Program-made: the position numbers and the translations under genes
Shown here: positions 11,149 through 23,326 of the stretch, in pieces
How positions within the stretch are numbered: position 1 is the stretch's first letter
Layout of the letters: each line of letters opens with the position of its first letter
Origin: Steinernema hermaphroditum
Taxonomy: Eukaryota; Nematoda; Chromadorea; Rhabditida; Steinernematidae
Direction: 5' to 3'
Length of the DNA: 64,000 nucleotides
Assembly: GCA_030435675.1 (NCBI GenBank)
Contig: CM059624.1
Span: 3,558,769-3,622,768, forward strand
Notes under the pieces: model-generated
The model's input: the letters and a program-made list of their open reading frames with translations, nothing else
Databases searched by the model: none
What the model was told of the DNA's origin: nothing

Positions 11149-12404
11149 CTAGATGGCCAGCGAGCCGAAAAGCTGCTGGAGAGACCAATCGGCAACAGCC
11201 TACAAACAGATATCCACGGTAAATATGGCACTGGACTCACCTCGGGATCAAATACACACACAGAGATGCGAAGCATGCGAACGCGATCGAAGAACTCATA
11301 CGAGAGCATCAGTGAGGAACGACCCTTGGGGTGACCGATGGAGATGTACTCGTTTTGCCAGCGATCGCGATGCAGACGGCCATAGGCCTTCTTGAGCTTG
11401 TTCCACTCCAAGTTCGACTCCAAGCAAGTCAGGATCTGCTTCTCGGGCTTCACCGAATGCCGTCCGATGCTACTCTTCCATTTATCGGCGAACACCAGGA
11501 CACATTCTGCGTCGAAACGGCACTCGCTGCGACGGAGATCGACACTCAGCAGATCGTCCTTGGCGTTGAATAGCGGAGCGAGGCTCTGCAGCAGGAGCTT
11601 GTCGAAGCGACATTGATTTAGCGTCAGATGAGACAAGAAACGGGCTTCGGTGACGTAGCGCAGCAGGAACTTGCTGAATGCAACGCTGAACTCGTTGTCA
11701 CGGAAGTCGTGAAAAAGGACGCCCTTGAAGTTCTTCCGCATGGCGTTGAGCAGCTTGAGGAGAACGGCGGCGTTACACTTGCTGACGTTTTGAACGTCCA
11801 GGAAAGTCGCTCCATTGGATGAACAGTCCTGAAAAAGGTTTAATTAGAGATTGATTTAAACTGATATCCCATCAGTCGACTCATTTGCAGATAACAGACA
11901 CCGTCCCCATACATGTACGACCACTCACGGTGTCTGTTATCTGCAAATGAGTCGACTGTCTCACATGAATCGGTCACTATAAAGCCGAAATACTCGTTTA
12001 AAGACATGAACCACAAATCAGTCGGTCTATTTTCACAGACATTGCTCTATGAGACATACCTGTGAGACAGGAAGACCGACGAGACGAATCAGATCGACGA
12101 ATTCATTCTCCGGAACGAGTCTTGCTTGGAGAGGTAACGCGCCACGCGGAACTCCTCGGATGGTGACGCTGCGGAGATGAGCCTGACGCCACTGCTTTGG
12201 ATCCCACTGCGTGAACCATCCGGTGCAGTGATCGGCCGTCTGCAAGACGAGATGGATCTCACGACTGATGAGGCTGAGCGGCAAGAAGACAGAGACGTTC
12301 AGTTCGGGACAGCCTGCCGACTCGTTCTCCGCGGACTTGTTCATGATGTAGAGCGGTTTCTGTGGACGTAGCACGTCGTAGAACTCATCATTCAGCGGCG
12401 CCAT
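11149..12404 (-). CDS. Uncharacterised 327-residue protein
   Basis: Three exons (12404-12060, 11828-11241, 11199-11149) join in phase 0 and give 327 residues. The start MAPLNDEFYDVL follows a CTCTCTTTCAG acceptor by eight bases, so it is probably trans-spliced; the last exon encodes only 16 residues (ending LFGSLAI) after a 41-bp intron. No membrane segment, signal peptide or catalytic motif is visible. The middle exon alternates short hydrophobic segments and charged loops (FSKFLLRYVTEARFLSHL, FDKLLLQSLAPLFNAKDDLL), giving a faint leucine-rich, repeat-like look. Its overall style recalls lineage-expanded nematode families such as F-box-associated proteins, but I cannot name one. The first intron carries the 86-base hairpin listed separately. 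Confidence 0.75.
11873..11958. repeat. Perfect 32-bp-arm hairpin inside an intron
   Basis: Positions 11873-11904 are the exact reverse complement of 11927-11958, with a 22-base loop between. The whole 86-base unit lies in the 231-bp first intron of the gene on the minus strand (11829-12059), well clear of both splice sites. The size and perfect stem fit a young foldback element, a hairpin RNA precursor, or a recent template-switch event. Confidence 0.85.
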
Positions 12405-12748
12405 CCTGCCACCTGAAAGAGAGAAGCACAAGTCAGATTCAGAGACGGACGCAGGCACTTCAAAAGAAACGCAAAAGTGGTGAATGCCGTCGGACGGACG
12501 AGCGAGCGAGCGAGAGCTGTGCAGACACGAAGTTTACGGTAGATTTTGAAATTCGAAACTAGCACAGTACTGTATATGCATGGCCCTCGATACTGAAATT
12601 GGCAAGATGTTCTGAACGGGTTGAATTGAATCGATTTGTGATAATCCAATAAGCAAGAGGAGTACTTCTCGAGGGTGATACAATCGATGAGTCTGAACAA
12701 CAACAACAGCAACCCTTCAAAGCTTCATGTCGTCACACCAATAAAGAC

Positions 12749-12880
12749 CCAGCTATACACAGTGATACCCACCAAACTTATCCAAAACCGATACGGATAA
12801 GGTCGTACAGGCATTTTTGTGCCTGAACGCACTTATCCGATTTTGGATAAGCTCAGCGGGTGGTACACTGTTACAGCTGG
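12749..12880. repeat. 132-bp foldback element (MITE-like)
   Basis: The unit begins CCAGCT and ends AGCTGG, and folds on itself almost from end to end. The outer arms pair (CAGTGATACCCACC with GGGTGGTACACTG), the inner arms share CTTATCCAAAA...GGATAAG, and the centre is AGGCATTTTTGTGCCT. It looks like a small non-autonomous inverted-repeat element; no target duplication is obvious. Confidence 0.7.
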
Positions 12881-13126
12881 ATCTTTTTCTTCCACGGTCT
12901 TTCTCACATAATCTCATCTCAAGGTTCGGCAGTGTGGTTTCGTCGGTGAAACTTCATTGTGGATCCGAACGCCAAACCTTCTGACTGATTCCGGTTTGTT
13001 CCGGTATCAAGCCGGCTGCATCCATAATTTATAGTTTCAAATTCCCTAGGTTGATCGCCACAAATTCTTGCTTCGTCGGATAAGTGCGCGCCGTAGTTTC
13101 TTGCTTGCTCTCATGGTACGTGCATT

Positions 13127-13870
13127 TGTTGATACTGGGATAGAACTAAGCATACTTTCGTTGAGATCAGCATGGATTGAACTCGAAAATCCCAGAGTTC
13201 AAATAGGGAGGATCAGGATTACACGGAAATAGCAGTGCCCTGCACTTTAGTATCCCCATTTTACTCTTCGCGTTCTGCTGAACAAGAGTGCCAAAGTAGA
13301 ATCTTCTTGACTGCCTTTTGAGGAATAAGTATAGTAAAACAGGCACCATCAGAACCTACTCAACGTCTTCATAGCCATAACCATTAGAATCTCGTCAGTT
13401 CTAGGCTAATTTTAGCCCTTTAGAATCAAAAAAGTATCAAAACAGGCACCATCAGTACCTACTCAACGGCTTAATAGCCTTCTAGATCTTCACAGATCTC
13501 GATAAGGACCTCTTCAGTTTTAGCGTAAAGCACACGATAAGTGACGACCGTGAATCATGCGTCCATTCGCTGATACTGAGGTGAAAATAAGCCTATTTTA
13601 CGTTGAGATCATCATGGATTGAACTTGAAAATCCGCGAGTTCAAATCGGGAGGATCAGGATTACACGGAAATAGCAGTGCCCTGCACTTTCTTATCCCCA
13701 TTTTCTCTGCGTAATCTCCCCTATTCCTTGCTGCTGCATAAGAGTGCAACCTTCTTGGTTGCCTTCTGCAGAATTAGAGTATCAAAACGAAAACCGCTCA
13801 ACGGCTTGATAGCTTCGTCTTCATCTTCTAGATCTTCAAACATCTCCTTCAGTCACTTTAGTCCTTGACC
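13127..13870. repeat. Imperfect direct repeats, about 440-bp period
   Basis: The stretch starting TGATACTG at 13130 recurs at 13571, including the block GGATCAGGATTACACGGAAA and CAGTGCCCTGCACTTT. Within the first unit, AACAGGCACCATCAG-ACCTACTCAACG at about 13336 recurs at about 13439. No frame stays open across both copies, so it appears non-coding or fully decayed. Confidence 0.7.
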
Positions 13871-14576
13871 CCCATCTCTAATCTCCGCTCAAGAGTTCAT
13901 AGAGCTAAAGCGGCGAAAGTCCAACTAGAAACTTAATAAGACGTCAAATCGGATTTGGCGGAAGTATCGCTGCGATGTAATTGTATTTGCTCGACAAAGA
14001 TTTAAAGCGTAATATGAACGAATTTTTCGCATTCTGGAATACGACAGGTGGCATGAAGTGGCGTAGATTGTGGTAAGTCGTTTCTATCTTTACACCCCGT
14101 ATCCCTGGCGCTCCCACAATTATGAGGTCCACCCAATTTCTCAAAGATCATTTTTTTCTCATTGATCTCGTGCCACGAACAACACCTGCTGCCAAAACTG
14201 ATCCAACAAAGCTGTCACATTCTTCACATTTCCTCAGACTTTATGACTTAAGTGCACGTAAAGACGTCAAAATAGTCCCAGGATATACCGTAGCAATGCT
14301 TTGGTTTTGGAGCACTTTTATGACTCCGTTAGACATCACTCAGACGTCCTTAATCCTTAAGGGGCTTTACACCTACATGCGCCGTTTCCTCTTCATAAGA
14401 GTCTTTTATGATAGCGTCCTGCAACTAGCTGTTTTGAAAGGCAACGACGTCAATTCAGAGTATATCCTTTAGACGCCGCTTTTCATCAGGAGCCGTTTAT
14501 CTCAGGAGCCGTTATTGTGTATAAAACATAACAACACCTCCTCAAAACAATTTCACCTGTCCACACACGTATAAAT
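13871..14576. other. AT-rich stretch without a recognised gene
   Basis: Open frames of 66 residues (minus, 14144-13944) and 116 residues (plus, 14122-14472) exist but have no recognisable motif, splice context or codon bias. I see no supported gene here. Confidence 0.35.
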
Positions 14577-16342
14577 CGTTTTTCTTGAGTCACAACAAAA
14601 CAATTATTTGTATAGCAAAGTTATTTCCCGCGTGTTTATGCACCCCACGATCTGTCACACGTCGAGCGGATCCATGTGTTGTCCTGGAGTTCCTCCCTCC
14701 GCGCTGTCGGCCCTCCCCCTCCGCCCGATCGCGCCGCGATTCGCCTCTCACTCGCTGCTTCCAGGATGAAGTTCTTCGGCGACCACAAAATCCACTGGAT
14801 CCACTTCGGCAAGAAGCACAAGTTCTCCTTCTCCAAGGAGGACGTCGACTCCGACGGACTCTTCGAGGTAGCTCCTGCTCGCTTCTTTCCCACTATAAGG
14901 CGCTTCTTCTTCAGATTCTGATGCGAAAAGTGAAAGAGACGTGCCCCGACTTCGGCGACCTCATCGCCTACAACGACCTCTGTGGCCGTCAGGTGCGTGT
15001 TGCCCTACTTCTACTTCCCCTCCGAGGACACCCATCATGAATAAACGACTAGGGTTCCCTCTCCGCCTAAGTACTCCTTTCGTGACGTCCCAGAGTTTAG
15101 TAATTAGTTCAGTGGAAGGCGGTCCCCTTCTTCAGGCATATAAACAAGTAGCCCATGGCCAAGTCTCTCATCTCTCTCTTCAGATTATTCTCCGCTCCGA
15201 CACCGACCTCCGCACGGCGATCCACCAGGCCAAAGGAAAACTCAAGATCTACACGACCGTCTCCGACTCCGCCGACTCCAAAAACGACTCGAAGATGAAT
15301 TCCGCTGAGCCAGAAACCCTCAAGAAGCCGAAGCGTTCCCAATCGGTTCCTCCGATGACTAAACCCTCGCTGGACCTCCAGCGTCTCTCCATGGGTCCTC
15401 GCCAGTCACGGCTTACGGTAGGCGGTGAGCCCCAGCAAACGCAGAGTTTCCGTCGGATATCGCGTCTCCGCTCCCGAGATCCGATTTCTCCCTCTTCCGA
15501 CCGTAGCCAGAGCCGCGTCTCCATGGTAAGCTCTAGATCGATGGCCTGCAGCCCTAACCACACGTTTCCAGATGTCCTATTCTCCTTCCTACAGCTACGG
15601 TCCCATTCCGATGCCCCGGCCCGTCAACTACGGCTATCCTCCTCCGAACTTCCTGCTCGGCCTTTTCCTCACCGGGGGCCACCTTCCCTTCTACGGCCGC
15701 GACCCCTTCCTCGGCATCCATCAGGGCTTCGGCGGCTGGAACGGCCGCGGCTACTACAACACCGCGTGGGGACCCGTCTTCTGACTCCTGAACTAGCGAT
15801 GATTCCTGTATTTATTGTCCAACGGGTCCCTTCTCTCCATCCGCACGTTAATCTCCTCTTCTTGTATCATAATCCCTGAGACATGTCAGTCAAATAAATT
15901 CTGTTTCTTGTCAGGACCACCCAGGAGACTTGAGGGCTTTAGGGAAGTTCCGTTTTTTAGAGCCTACGCACTTCGGAGATGCTTCTCTCTTATGATGCAA
16001 AAGTGTCGTTTCTGTCACTTCGAAGAGTCCCCTGGGATATTCCACTCAGCAAAAACTGCAACGGATCATTATGATCCATTTGTGGAACGAAGGTCGTTCG
16101 AGACAAGTAGCATTCAACGTATCTACAGAAAGTCTCCTTCCATCAAACAAGAAACGCACCTGCCTCATCAAAGGACAGCCCTTGTCCTCGGCCAGTGTAA
16201 CCCGTTGTGTCGAAAAACAATGTTGACAACGTGGCCCATAAATTATTTCCTCGAGGAAGTCGGCGATCTCGGATGAATGCTCTCTCGTTGATATGCATAA
16301 GGAACCGATACATTCATTAGAATGCAGTAGGCAGTACTTTCG
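14577..16342 (+). repeat. Left arm of the large inverted duplication
   Basis: This arm is the reverse complement of 23327-25087 at high identity over about 1.76 kb. The match covers the whole WGPVF gene, its introns, its 5' flank (about 190 bp before the ATG) and its 3' flank (about 560 bp past the stop). Small indels occur at the outer end and around 16100. Confidence 0.92.
14766..15784 (+). CDS. PB1-like domain protein with Gly/aromatic WGPVF tail, copy 1
   Basis: Exons 14766-14867, 14915-14992, 15184-15525 and 15572-15784 join in phase 0 and encode 244 residues. The ATG sits one base after a GCTTCCAG acceptor, so the start is probably trans-spliced. Residues 1-85 resemble a PB1 fold: a basic first strand (HWIHFGKKHKFSF), a helix (ILMRKVKETCPDF), then IILRSDTDLRTAI and LKIYT, the end of the OPCA-type motif. 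The acidic D-x-(D/E)-G-D core is replaced by NDLCGR, so pairing with basic PB1 partners may be lost. Residues 88-174 are Ser/Arg/Pro-rich and look disordered (KRSQSVPPMTKPS, SSDRSQSRVSM). Residues 175-244 are rich in Gly, Tyr, Trp and Pro (PPPNFLLGLFLTGGHLPF, GGWNGRGYYNTAWGPVF). AATAAA lies at about 15893. I do not recognise a named orthologue; a scaffold or condensate role is only a guess from composition. Confidence 0.85.
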
Positions 16343-17051
16343 CGTAGCCTATACCAAAGAAAAGCCTATTTTTACATGTTTTTATATGTGAAAGGTGTCC
16401 TTCAAAGTGATGTGTGCTTCGGGAAAACTGTTTTTGCAAAGCCCTACAAATGAATTTTTAAATTTGTTAAAGTTCATCACAACAAGAACATCGGAAAGTG
16501 CACTTTAAATGAGAACTTTGACTAGCCACAGGCTGCAGACGTCTTTTCTCCAAGGCCATCCATATCAAAGTTCTAGCATACGCTCTTTTTGCAGCCAAAG
16601 TAGTTTAGTTGTGCGTCCCTTTTATGGTGCAAATATTTCGTTATTTACACGCGGTTGTCAGCCAAAATGGTCCCTCGGGATATCGAAGTTGAGAGCGCGA
16701 TCAAAAAGCAAGTCATGAAATAATGATTTATTAAGTCATTTTTGGACCCTATGGAGCAAAGATCGCCCCGTAAAAATAGGTTTGTTTTTAGGCCAAAAAT
16801 TGGGTTTTGATCAAGAATCGTTATGCATCGTTATACACATGCGAATCTATAAATCATTCCTCATATTTCGGCAATTGTACGGAACATGGCGTCTATGTCG
16901 AGTCTTTTTACTTTTTAGTGTTTAGTGTAGCATGTCGAAAGTTGTTTTTCATTTGAAAAGTTGCTTTGACGTAGCCTACTTGCTAAGCGGCGCAAAGCGT
17001 AATTGTGTCTTCTCTCTGCGTCACAGATCTTAGTTACGGTCCATTGGGTAA
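16343..17051. other. Spacer start, no gene seen
   Basis: This AT-rich sequence lies between the left arm and the terminal-inverted-repeat element. Small frames are present but none shows splice context or recognisable motifs. Confidence 0.35.
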
Positions 17052-18106
17052 GGCACAAATAAGTGATCCCAAGTGAGGACGTCAGAGATCGATGATTACT
17101 GGCGAAAACCACTTATATGAGTAGACGAATTGAGTTAGTCCAACCAGCCCTAGTAAACGTCATCAGCTTTAGTATGTTGTCATCTGCTGACATGGAAGGA
17201 GATGCGGAGAAAACCTAGCTTCTTGAAAGTTGAAGGTTTAACTCACTGGTACATTACGCCCTTTAGAAAGACGAAGGAAATCTCAATAGCAAAGTTTCAG
17301 CGAACTTAATCAAATAAAGGGTTCTTTGAACATCAAAGATCTAATTGGAAACGTCACCAAAAAGTCCAAAGTGCGTCGAAAATGAGCTTATGCAATTAGA
17401 AAACTTTGTGATATATGGTCAACTAGACGGTGATTCCATTGAAGGGCATCTTATCTCGTTTTTTCTGTTGGAAAATTTCGAAATTCATTACAATGGAAGA
17501 CCACATGTTTTGACACAGGAGAAGTCAAAGTAGACAATTCCCGTTGTGTCGAGAGACAGCGAAGTTCTGCTCTGTTTTCTGGGAAGCCAGGTTCCCTTCG
17601 TCTGCTGTCACAGCGAAGGGAACTATGGTCAAAACAGAAGTCTTCATTGGAATATGTGAAGTGTTTAAGTAGGATTGTACATGACCACTATTTCAAACGG
17701 ACAGATTCGTTCTTCATGGTTAGCTGTGAAGGAGAAGAAGACCTATGTAGTCAGTCGTCTACAGACACCGGAGACGCTTCAGTATTATGCAGAGAAGTCA
17801 CAGAGCACATGTACCACCTGAACATGTAGACACCCTTAGGAAGTTGATTAGCAAAAGCACAACAAATATTGACCAGTTCGAGCACAAGTGGTTTGGACAT
17901 CACTTTCGAAGGGTATTTACATGGCCAAGCTGTTGTGGTTAAGGTCGTGCAATAATCTATGCTTACCTGTGTGCCATTGTTCTACTCGATCCGAGGCGGA
18001 CACTACGGAAGGGTCGCTCTTATATTTTTGGCTACAAGAGCAAGCCAAGTTAACCTACTTTTACCCTTATCCACAAGGAAGTTTACTCTCCTACGTCCAA
18101 AACAAA

Positions 18107-18175
18107 CTGGCCCATAAATTATTTCCATGCGGAAGTCGGCGATATCAGAAGAATAGATCCATAAGGAACCAACCG
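18107..18175 (+). repeat. Fragment of the inverted-duplication inner flank
   Basis: This segment matches 16232-16311 (GGCCCATAAATTATTTCC, GAAGTCGGCGAT, then ATAAGGAACC). It is a diverged third copy of a sequence that lies 3' of the WGPVF gene in both arms, here inside the terminal-inverted-repeat element. Confidence 0.65.
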
Positions 18176-18524
18176 GCGCCTTCCTTTTTCTGGCATTTCA
18201 TATGTCCGCATGTCTGAAGTGACAGCGGTGTCTGTTACATGTCCAGAAATGTTTTGACATGATGTCGGCATCTGTTTTATTGATGCTTTCTCCTGGGAGA
18301 CAATCGCCCCAATTAGGATGACGAATTTGAAGACGTGGGCAATCGTAGCAGACGACAAACAAATTTTTGAATCGCTCTTTACTCATCACCCTGTTTGCCA
18401 TGCATAATACAATTGTATTATGACGAGAGATAACAAAATTTATGAATCATTTATAATAGAAGGACGTTTTGCAAAACAAAAGTGATGACGATGACGATCT
18501 CCGTCTTTGTAGCTAGAGATGCAC

Positions 18525-18800
18525 TTTTCTGTGACTATTTTGGAAATGTGTGCAAGAAGTCGTTACGAGAGCACCTGTACATGGAAATCGTCTATTCACC
18601 AGGTTTTATGGCTTCGTTTGAAAAGGTCGTAGATCCTTTTTTATGGACAAGCAGCTGCAGAACTTGTACGAGAATCAAATTGACCATGAAATGGACGAAG
18701 TGCAGCTGCTGTCGACCGAAAAGTTGGACTTCCGGGAAATGAGCTATTTATTTTAAGTACGAGTTGTTCCTTTTGGGGCAACTTGGAGTTCACAGAAAGG
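18525..18800 (+). pseudogene. Decayed unknown coding relic, copy A
   Basis: Three frames must be combined to follow it: a part near CDYFGNVCKKSLREHL, then QLLSTEKLDFREMSY, then FKYELFLLGQLGVHRKGLYR. The same order of similar segments appears at 20005-20270, which is why I treat both as relics of one gene family. I do not recognise the family. Confidence 0.4.
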
Positions 18801-18924
18801 GTCTGTATAGGATGGATGACAACATATTAAAGCAGGACTACTTGGACTAACTCAATTAGGCTGCTTATATAAATGATGATCATCGATCTCTGACGTCCTC
18901 ACTTGGGATCGCTTATTTGTACCT

Positions 18925-21900
18925 TTCATTCACATTCGACACTACAACATACCGGAACTCATGTATCGGTCAAAGACATATAGGAACCGAACAGAATCTG
19001 CATTACAGAATACAGTCTATTTCCAATAAGTCTTTCATATACATAGAAACGTTGCTACTGTTACAACTTGACGGTGTCCAAAGACCAGAGATCCACCATC
19101 ATCAGTAACTTCAAAGAGCAGCCAAAGGCAGACTAAATCAAATCATCTCCGAGCAGACGAAAAGGATAAGAGATCAGCAATGCGAAGTTTACCAAACACC
19201 GTTCGAGTAATTAGTGAAACATCCCAACGAGTTCGGATTCTCGTTTCTGGACACGCACTCGGCCTGTTTTAGTTGGAATACGGTTTATGCCCAAAGATAT
19301 TTTGTTGAACAGAGGTATCGGTGTCTCTCTATCCATGCTGAACCTTCATCCGCTCCCTATGCCCCGTTTGCACCTTATCTCTGCCCACATCCATGCTCAT
19401 CCCATGCGCCACCCACGCTTATCTCATGCACAACATGATGCGAAGCAACAGCCAAAGGCTGTTTGTCGAACAAGGGTGGCGGAGTCAAATGGTTTCGTTT
19501 GTGAAGTTGGAACGTGCATCTACTGGAAGTACCATGCGTCTTTAAAGTTAATCCTTAACTTTACTGAAAAGCGGCAGCGATCAAATTACGGAACGTCGAG
19601 TCAACGGAACATAGATCTCTGCAAGGCAAACTTGCACTTTAAGGAACCATAAATTGGTATAATTTCAGACTAAGATGTTTCTAATCAAATTTCGATCGCT
19701 AGTGGGTTCTTCCAGGATTGTCTAGCACACATTGGCTTGCAGTCGTTGTTTGGTGAACACTTGAAATCTCACAAGTTGAAGTTCCGAATGGACATGACCG
19801 ATTAATATCTAGTCCCCATGGTTAAACAGGGCCCCTTTCCACAAGACCACTCAGTTTCACGTCTTACAATAGTTCGTCATGCCGGCTTTGTTTTCCGACG
19901 AATGTGGTGACCTTTTATTTTGACCAGTTGTGAGTCATTTCGATCATAACAGTTTAACGTTTTCGCAGAAATTGAATTTTATTGCCTTCGATACAGATTC
20001 CAACTAGTGGTACATTTTGTGAAAATGTGTGCAAGAACTAATTAAAAGACATAAAAGACCTCGTTGAATTCCAGGTTCCAGCTCTCATTTTATGACAGCA
20101 CACCTGGAAAAGCCGTAAAGAGTTGAAGTGCCTTTAAATAGGTGCAAATGCGGGGTTGCACCTGCTCGGAGCTGAAAAGCTGAACTTCCGGGAGCCAATT
20201 TAGCGATATGAAGGGGCTGTAATGGGCAAAGTATTGCGGGAAAGACATGGTTTCTACAGTAATCGTCTTATTTGTTACGAATGACCTTTTATTATGAATA
20301 GCGATTAGTTGCTGAAATCAAAGGATAGAGTCCGAAGATTTCCGTTCATGTTTGTGTCCTGATGAGGCTTCATTAGTCAGCGATGGAAGACGGATAAGTT
20401 TCTTGGAAGAATAAACATAGCATGATTGTTGAACTCTCAAAGATCATAGTTTTTCACCTTACAGATTATGAGTAGTCATCCATGCTCCACTTGGACGTAG
20501 ACGGGCGCTAATTCAGCTTCTTCGTTTTGAGTGTATTGGGTATTGCAGCTTACCTTTAAATATGTGCACAATTTCGGGATTGCACTTACTTGGATCTCAT
20601 GGTTGATATCACACACTTCTATCTTCCATCTTACTTGGATCCAGCGATCCTAACGAGTCTGACTGTTAAAAAAAAATTGCCTTCAGTTGAAAATATTAAC
20701 TTCCACATGATTGATGCATTCATGTACTGAGGCTACAGAGCAATTCGTTATGAGTCAGATGGAACGCGGATATTCAAAAGATCTCAGAATTTCCCAGGAC
20801 GGATGGTCGGACGAATTTCTCTTTAATCTTCATGTGATAATGCCGACCTTGATCTACATACTTATATGCTGAACACAGGACTTGATGACACAGGACTTGC
20901 GTTGACAATGGATGGACTAGCAACTCTATTCGAGTCACAACATTCACTGAGGCACCTGTACGTGCCTGTGACGTTTTCAATTGACGACTTGGTCACCTAC
21001 AGAAAGAATGATCAAACCGATTGTTCAGAAGAAAGTATTTCGTGGCGGAGAGCGGACGGTGTTACTATCGATGTAAAGTGTTGGCCAGGGAGCATTGCCT
21101 TGCATTGGTTGGTCAGATGCCAGATCAGATGTCAGCGCTTACTATTTGGTTCCCTTTTTTAATTCTGACCCCGAGCTGTGTTTGCTATATCAAGAAAGTC
21201 CAACAAGATCACAAGCAGGAACTACGCATAGTTCTAATATGTTCCAATATTGGATTTTATGAACTGATATTTTACACATGCACTTTCGCGAGCGTCATTG
21301 ACCTTCTTCACGGGCACGTTCCAGCGCTGAGCAAATATAATATTGCGGATGTTCGAACGTCATGAACTTGGTAGGAAGTAAATGATGAATCGCTGATGCA
21401 CCAAACCTTGAAAAAGGTCCCTATCTTCGAGTGGAATGTTACATACCAAAAGCATAACAGTCGTGTGGCTTCTTTTGACGTCTGAGAAGAGTGCACTATA
21501 GCACAAAGGCAATAATTTAGTCTGCGTCTATTTCGGCTCGTGTTCCCAACAAATGATAATAATCGAGCGAAATGTCGCTGGGAATGTCTATTCCAAAGAT
21601 CTTCATCATGCTTCATTGGAGCTATGAAATAGAGAATGCTCTTTTGCCTTTGCCATGCCGGCCATAAAATGAGCGCTGACATCTTTTATGTTCCAACGAC
21701 AGTTTCAACTAAATTTTTATGTTCTACAACAACAGCAATAACAAAATAATTCATATTTTAAGGAATCTACCGTCAAAGTGCTTCACAATGCGGATCTTTA
21801 GGTGACTCATGAAAAGATCTGTGTCATAGATCCATGCGTGATTATGTCACACATTGGGGTTTCGGACCATTTTCATATGGTAACCATGAATAGACGTTGA

Positions 21901-23326
21901 ACTCAGACACCAACACGGCTCTATGTACGTCAAATGTCCAGGATGCAGGTATTGTGCTATCCTAGGACGTTTCAGAAAGGCGACAAGCTCGGATTGGTTC
22001 ACGCTTCAAGTGTCCCGAGGACAAAGAGTTTCGCTAAAAGTCGTTTATCAATCCTCAATCCAACTTATAATAACAATTGCTCGAAATTTCCCTCATGAAT
22101 ATGCAGTATTAGATGAAGCCTCGATGAAGTTCGTCATTCTTCGAATTGTTGCTTAAAGGCATGCATTAGTGAAGCCAACTTGGCAAAACGTCGCAGTCTG
22201 AGCCGTAACCAGAAGTGGCTCGTCTTAATAGTTGTTCATTTCATGTATGCACGGTGAATGAATTACAAAAAAAAGAACAGCTAACGAAACAGTCGGTACT
22301 TAGCTGGTACGTCGAACAATACAAACTTAGGTCCTCTACAAGACCTCGGAATTGGCATAGCTACAAACATCAGTCCTATAATTATGAGCCTAAGCCAAGC
22401 GTCCTAAGCCATGTGCGGCACCCGAAACGATAAGTACTCGAGTCACTCAACACCTGGTGCTATAGAGATATTTGAGTATTGGATGCTTCAGTGCCAGCTA
22501 GTCTGGATCAGTTCAGCAGGGTGCGTATAATTGGAATTCACTGAACAACAAGCGAGCGGTCTGTAGCTCCAATGGTGAACACGAAACGCTAGATAAAAGG
22601 TCCGCTACTCAAGCATCTCAGCAACAGTTTGATTATTTCCATTAAACATGGCACGATATTAACTTCCACTTCACTTGTAATGTGTCTCGCAGTGTGAATA
22701 ACCATACTTGAAACATGAGGCGTCACATGCCAAAACATGGCCATCTTTACGTCAGCGACGCGAAAAAGGACTCCGATGTTGTACCCTGTAAATATGTTAT
22801 CGTCTGCAGATGAATCAAAACATCGTCTTTTCCGCAATTTGAGAAAGAATCATATTTGTCAGATGCCAGACGTCTGTCAGTCCGTGCAGAGACATGCCTA
22901 TTAGGACAAGGATTAGCGAATTGAGGAGAGCAAAGTCCGGCGCATAATTCGGCGGCACAAACAATATTATTTGTCTCGATGAGTTACTTTCTTCGGAACT
23001 CGATTATCATGTAACCAAATTACTGATTCTTAGTCTCCTTCTCCCGCGGGAAAACAACACAAAAAAGGAAGTAGCTACAGTAATCTTGAACGTGGAACAT
23101 GTAGCACAGAATTCATCTTCCAAAGTGGTCGTGTTGTCATGGACTTCAAGCGAACTTTAACGACAAAGACTGAAGTGTGATAGAGATCTATGACATGAGG
23201 GGAGACGACAGCAAAACATATTTTTGAGAATATTTCAGGATCCCATGGAAATTCGCAGATCTTTGCTTCAGAATCTCACGAAAATAATCGGTTCCTTAAG
23301 CCCAGTGCATGTATGTATGAGAAGTA
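18925..23326. other. Inner spacer of the inverted duplication
   Basis: The region is AT-rich with no supported gene apart from the relic at 20005-20270. Frames of 60-124 residues (for example 19287-19652, 21021-21365 and 21682-21308 on minus) have no motif, splice context or coding-like codon use. Confidence 0.4.
20005..20270 (+). pseudogene. Decayed unknown coding relic, copy B
   Basis: Nucleotides and interrupted translation parallel 18525-18800: GAAAATGTGTGCAAGAA..., then LLGAEKLNFREP, then RYEGAVMGKVLRERHGFY. Stop codons and frameshifts interrupt it. Both copies share the same segment order, so they derive from one ancestral gene that I cannot name. Confidence 0.4.

Larger units (their letters stand above)
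17052..18924. mobile_element. 1.87-kb element with about 90-bp terminal inverted repeats
   Basis: The left end (17052-17143) and right end (18842-18924) are inverted copies. Outer blocks share ACAAATAAG-GATCCCAAGTGAGG and GACGTCAGAGATCGATGAT; inner blocks share AATTGAGTTAGTCCAA. No clear target duplication was found. Inside are decayed coding stretches (for example 17647-17829 and 18525-18800) and a copy of the sequence found at about 16230, but no recognisable transposase. It fits a non-autonomous or decayed DNA transposon. Confidence 0.6.

Noticed and set aside
14941..15879. A single 312-residue open frame over the WGPVF gene (and its mirror at 24738-23800)
   Set aside because: It reads exon 3 correctly but enters from intron 2, runs through intron 3 and passes exon 4 out of frame. 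The spliced 244-residue model uses consensus sites and is shared by both arms.
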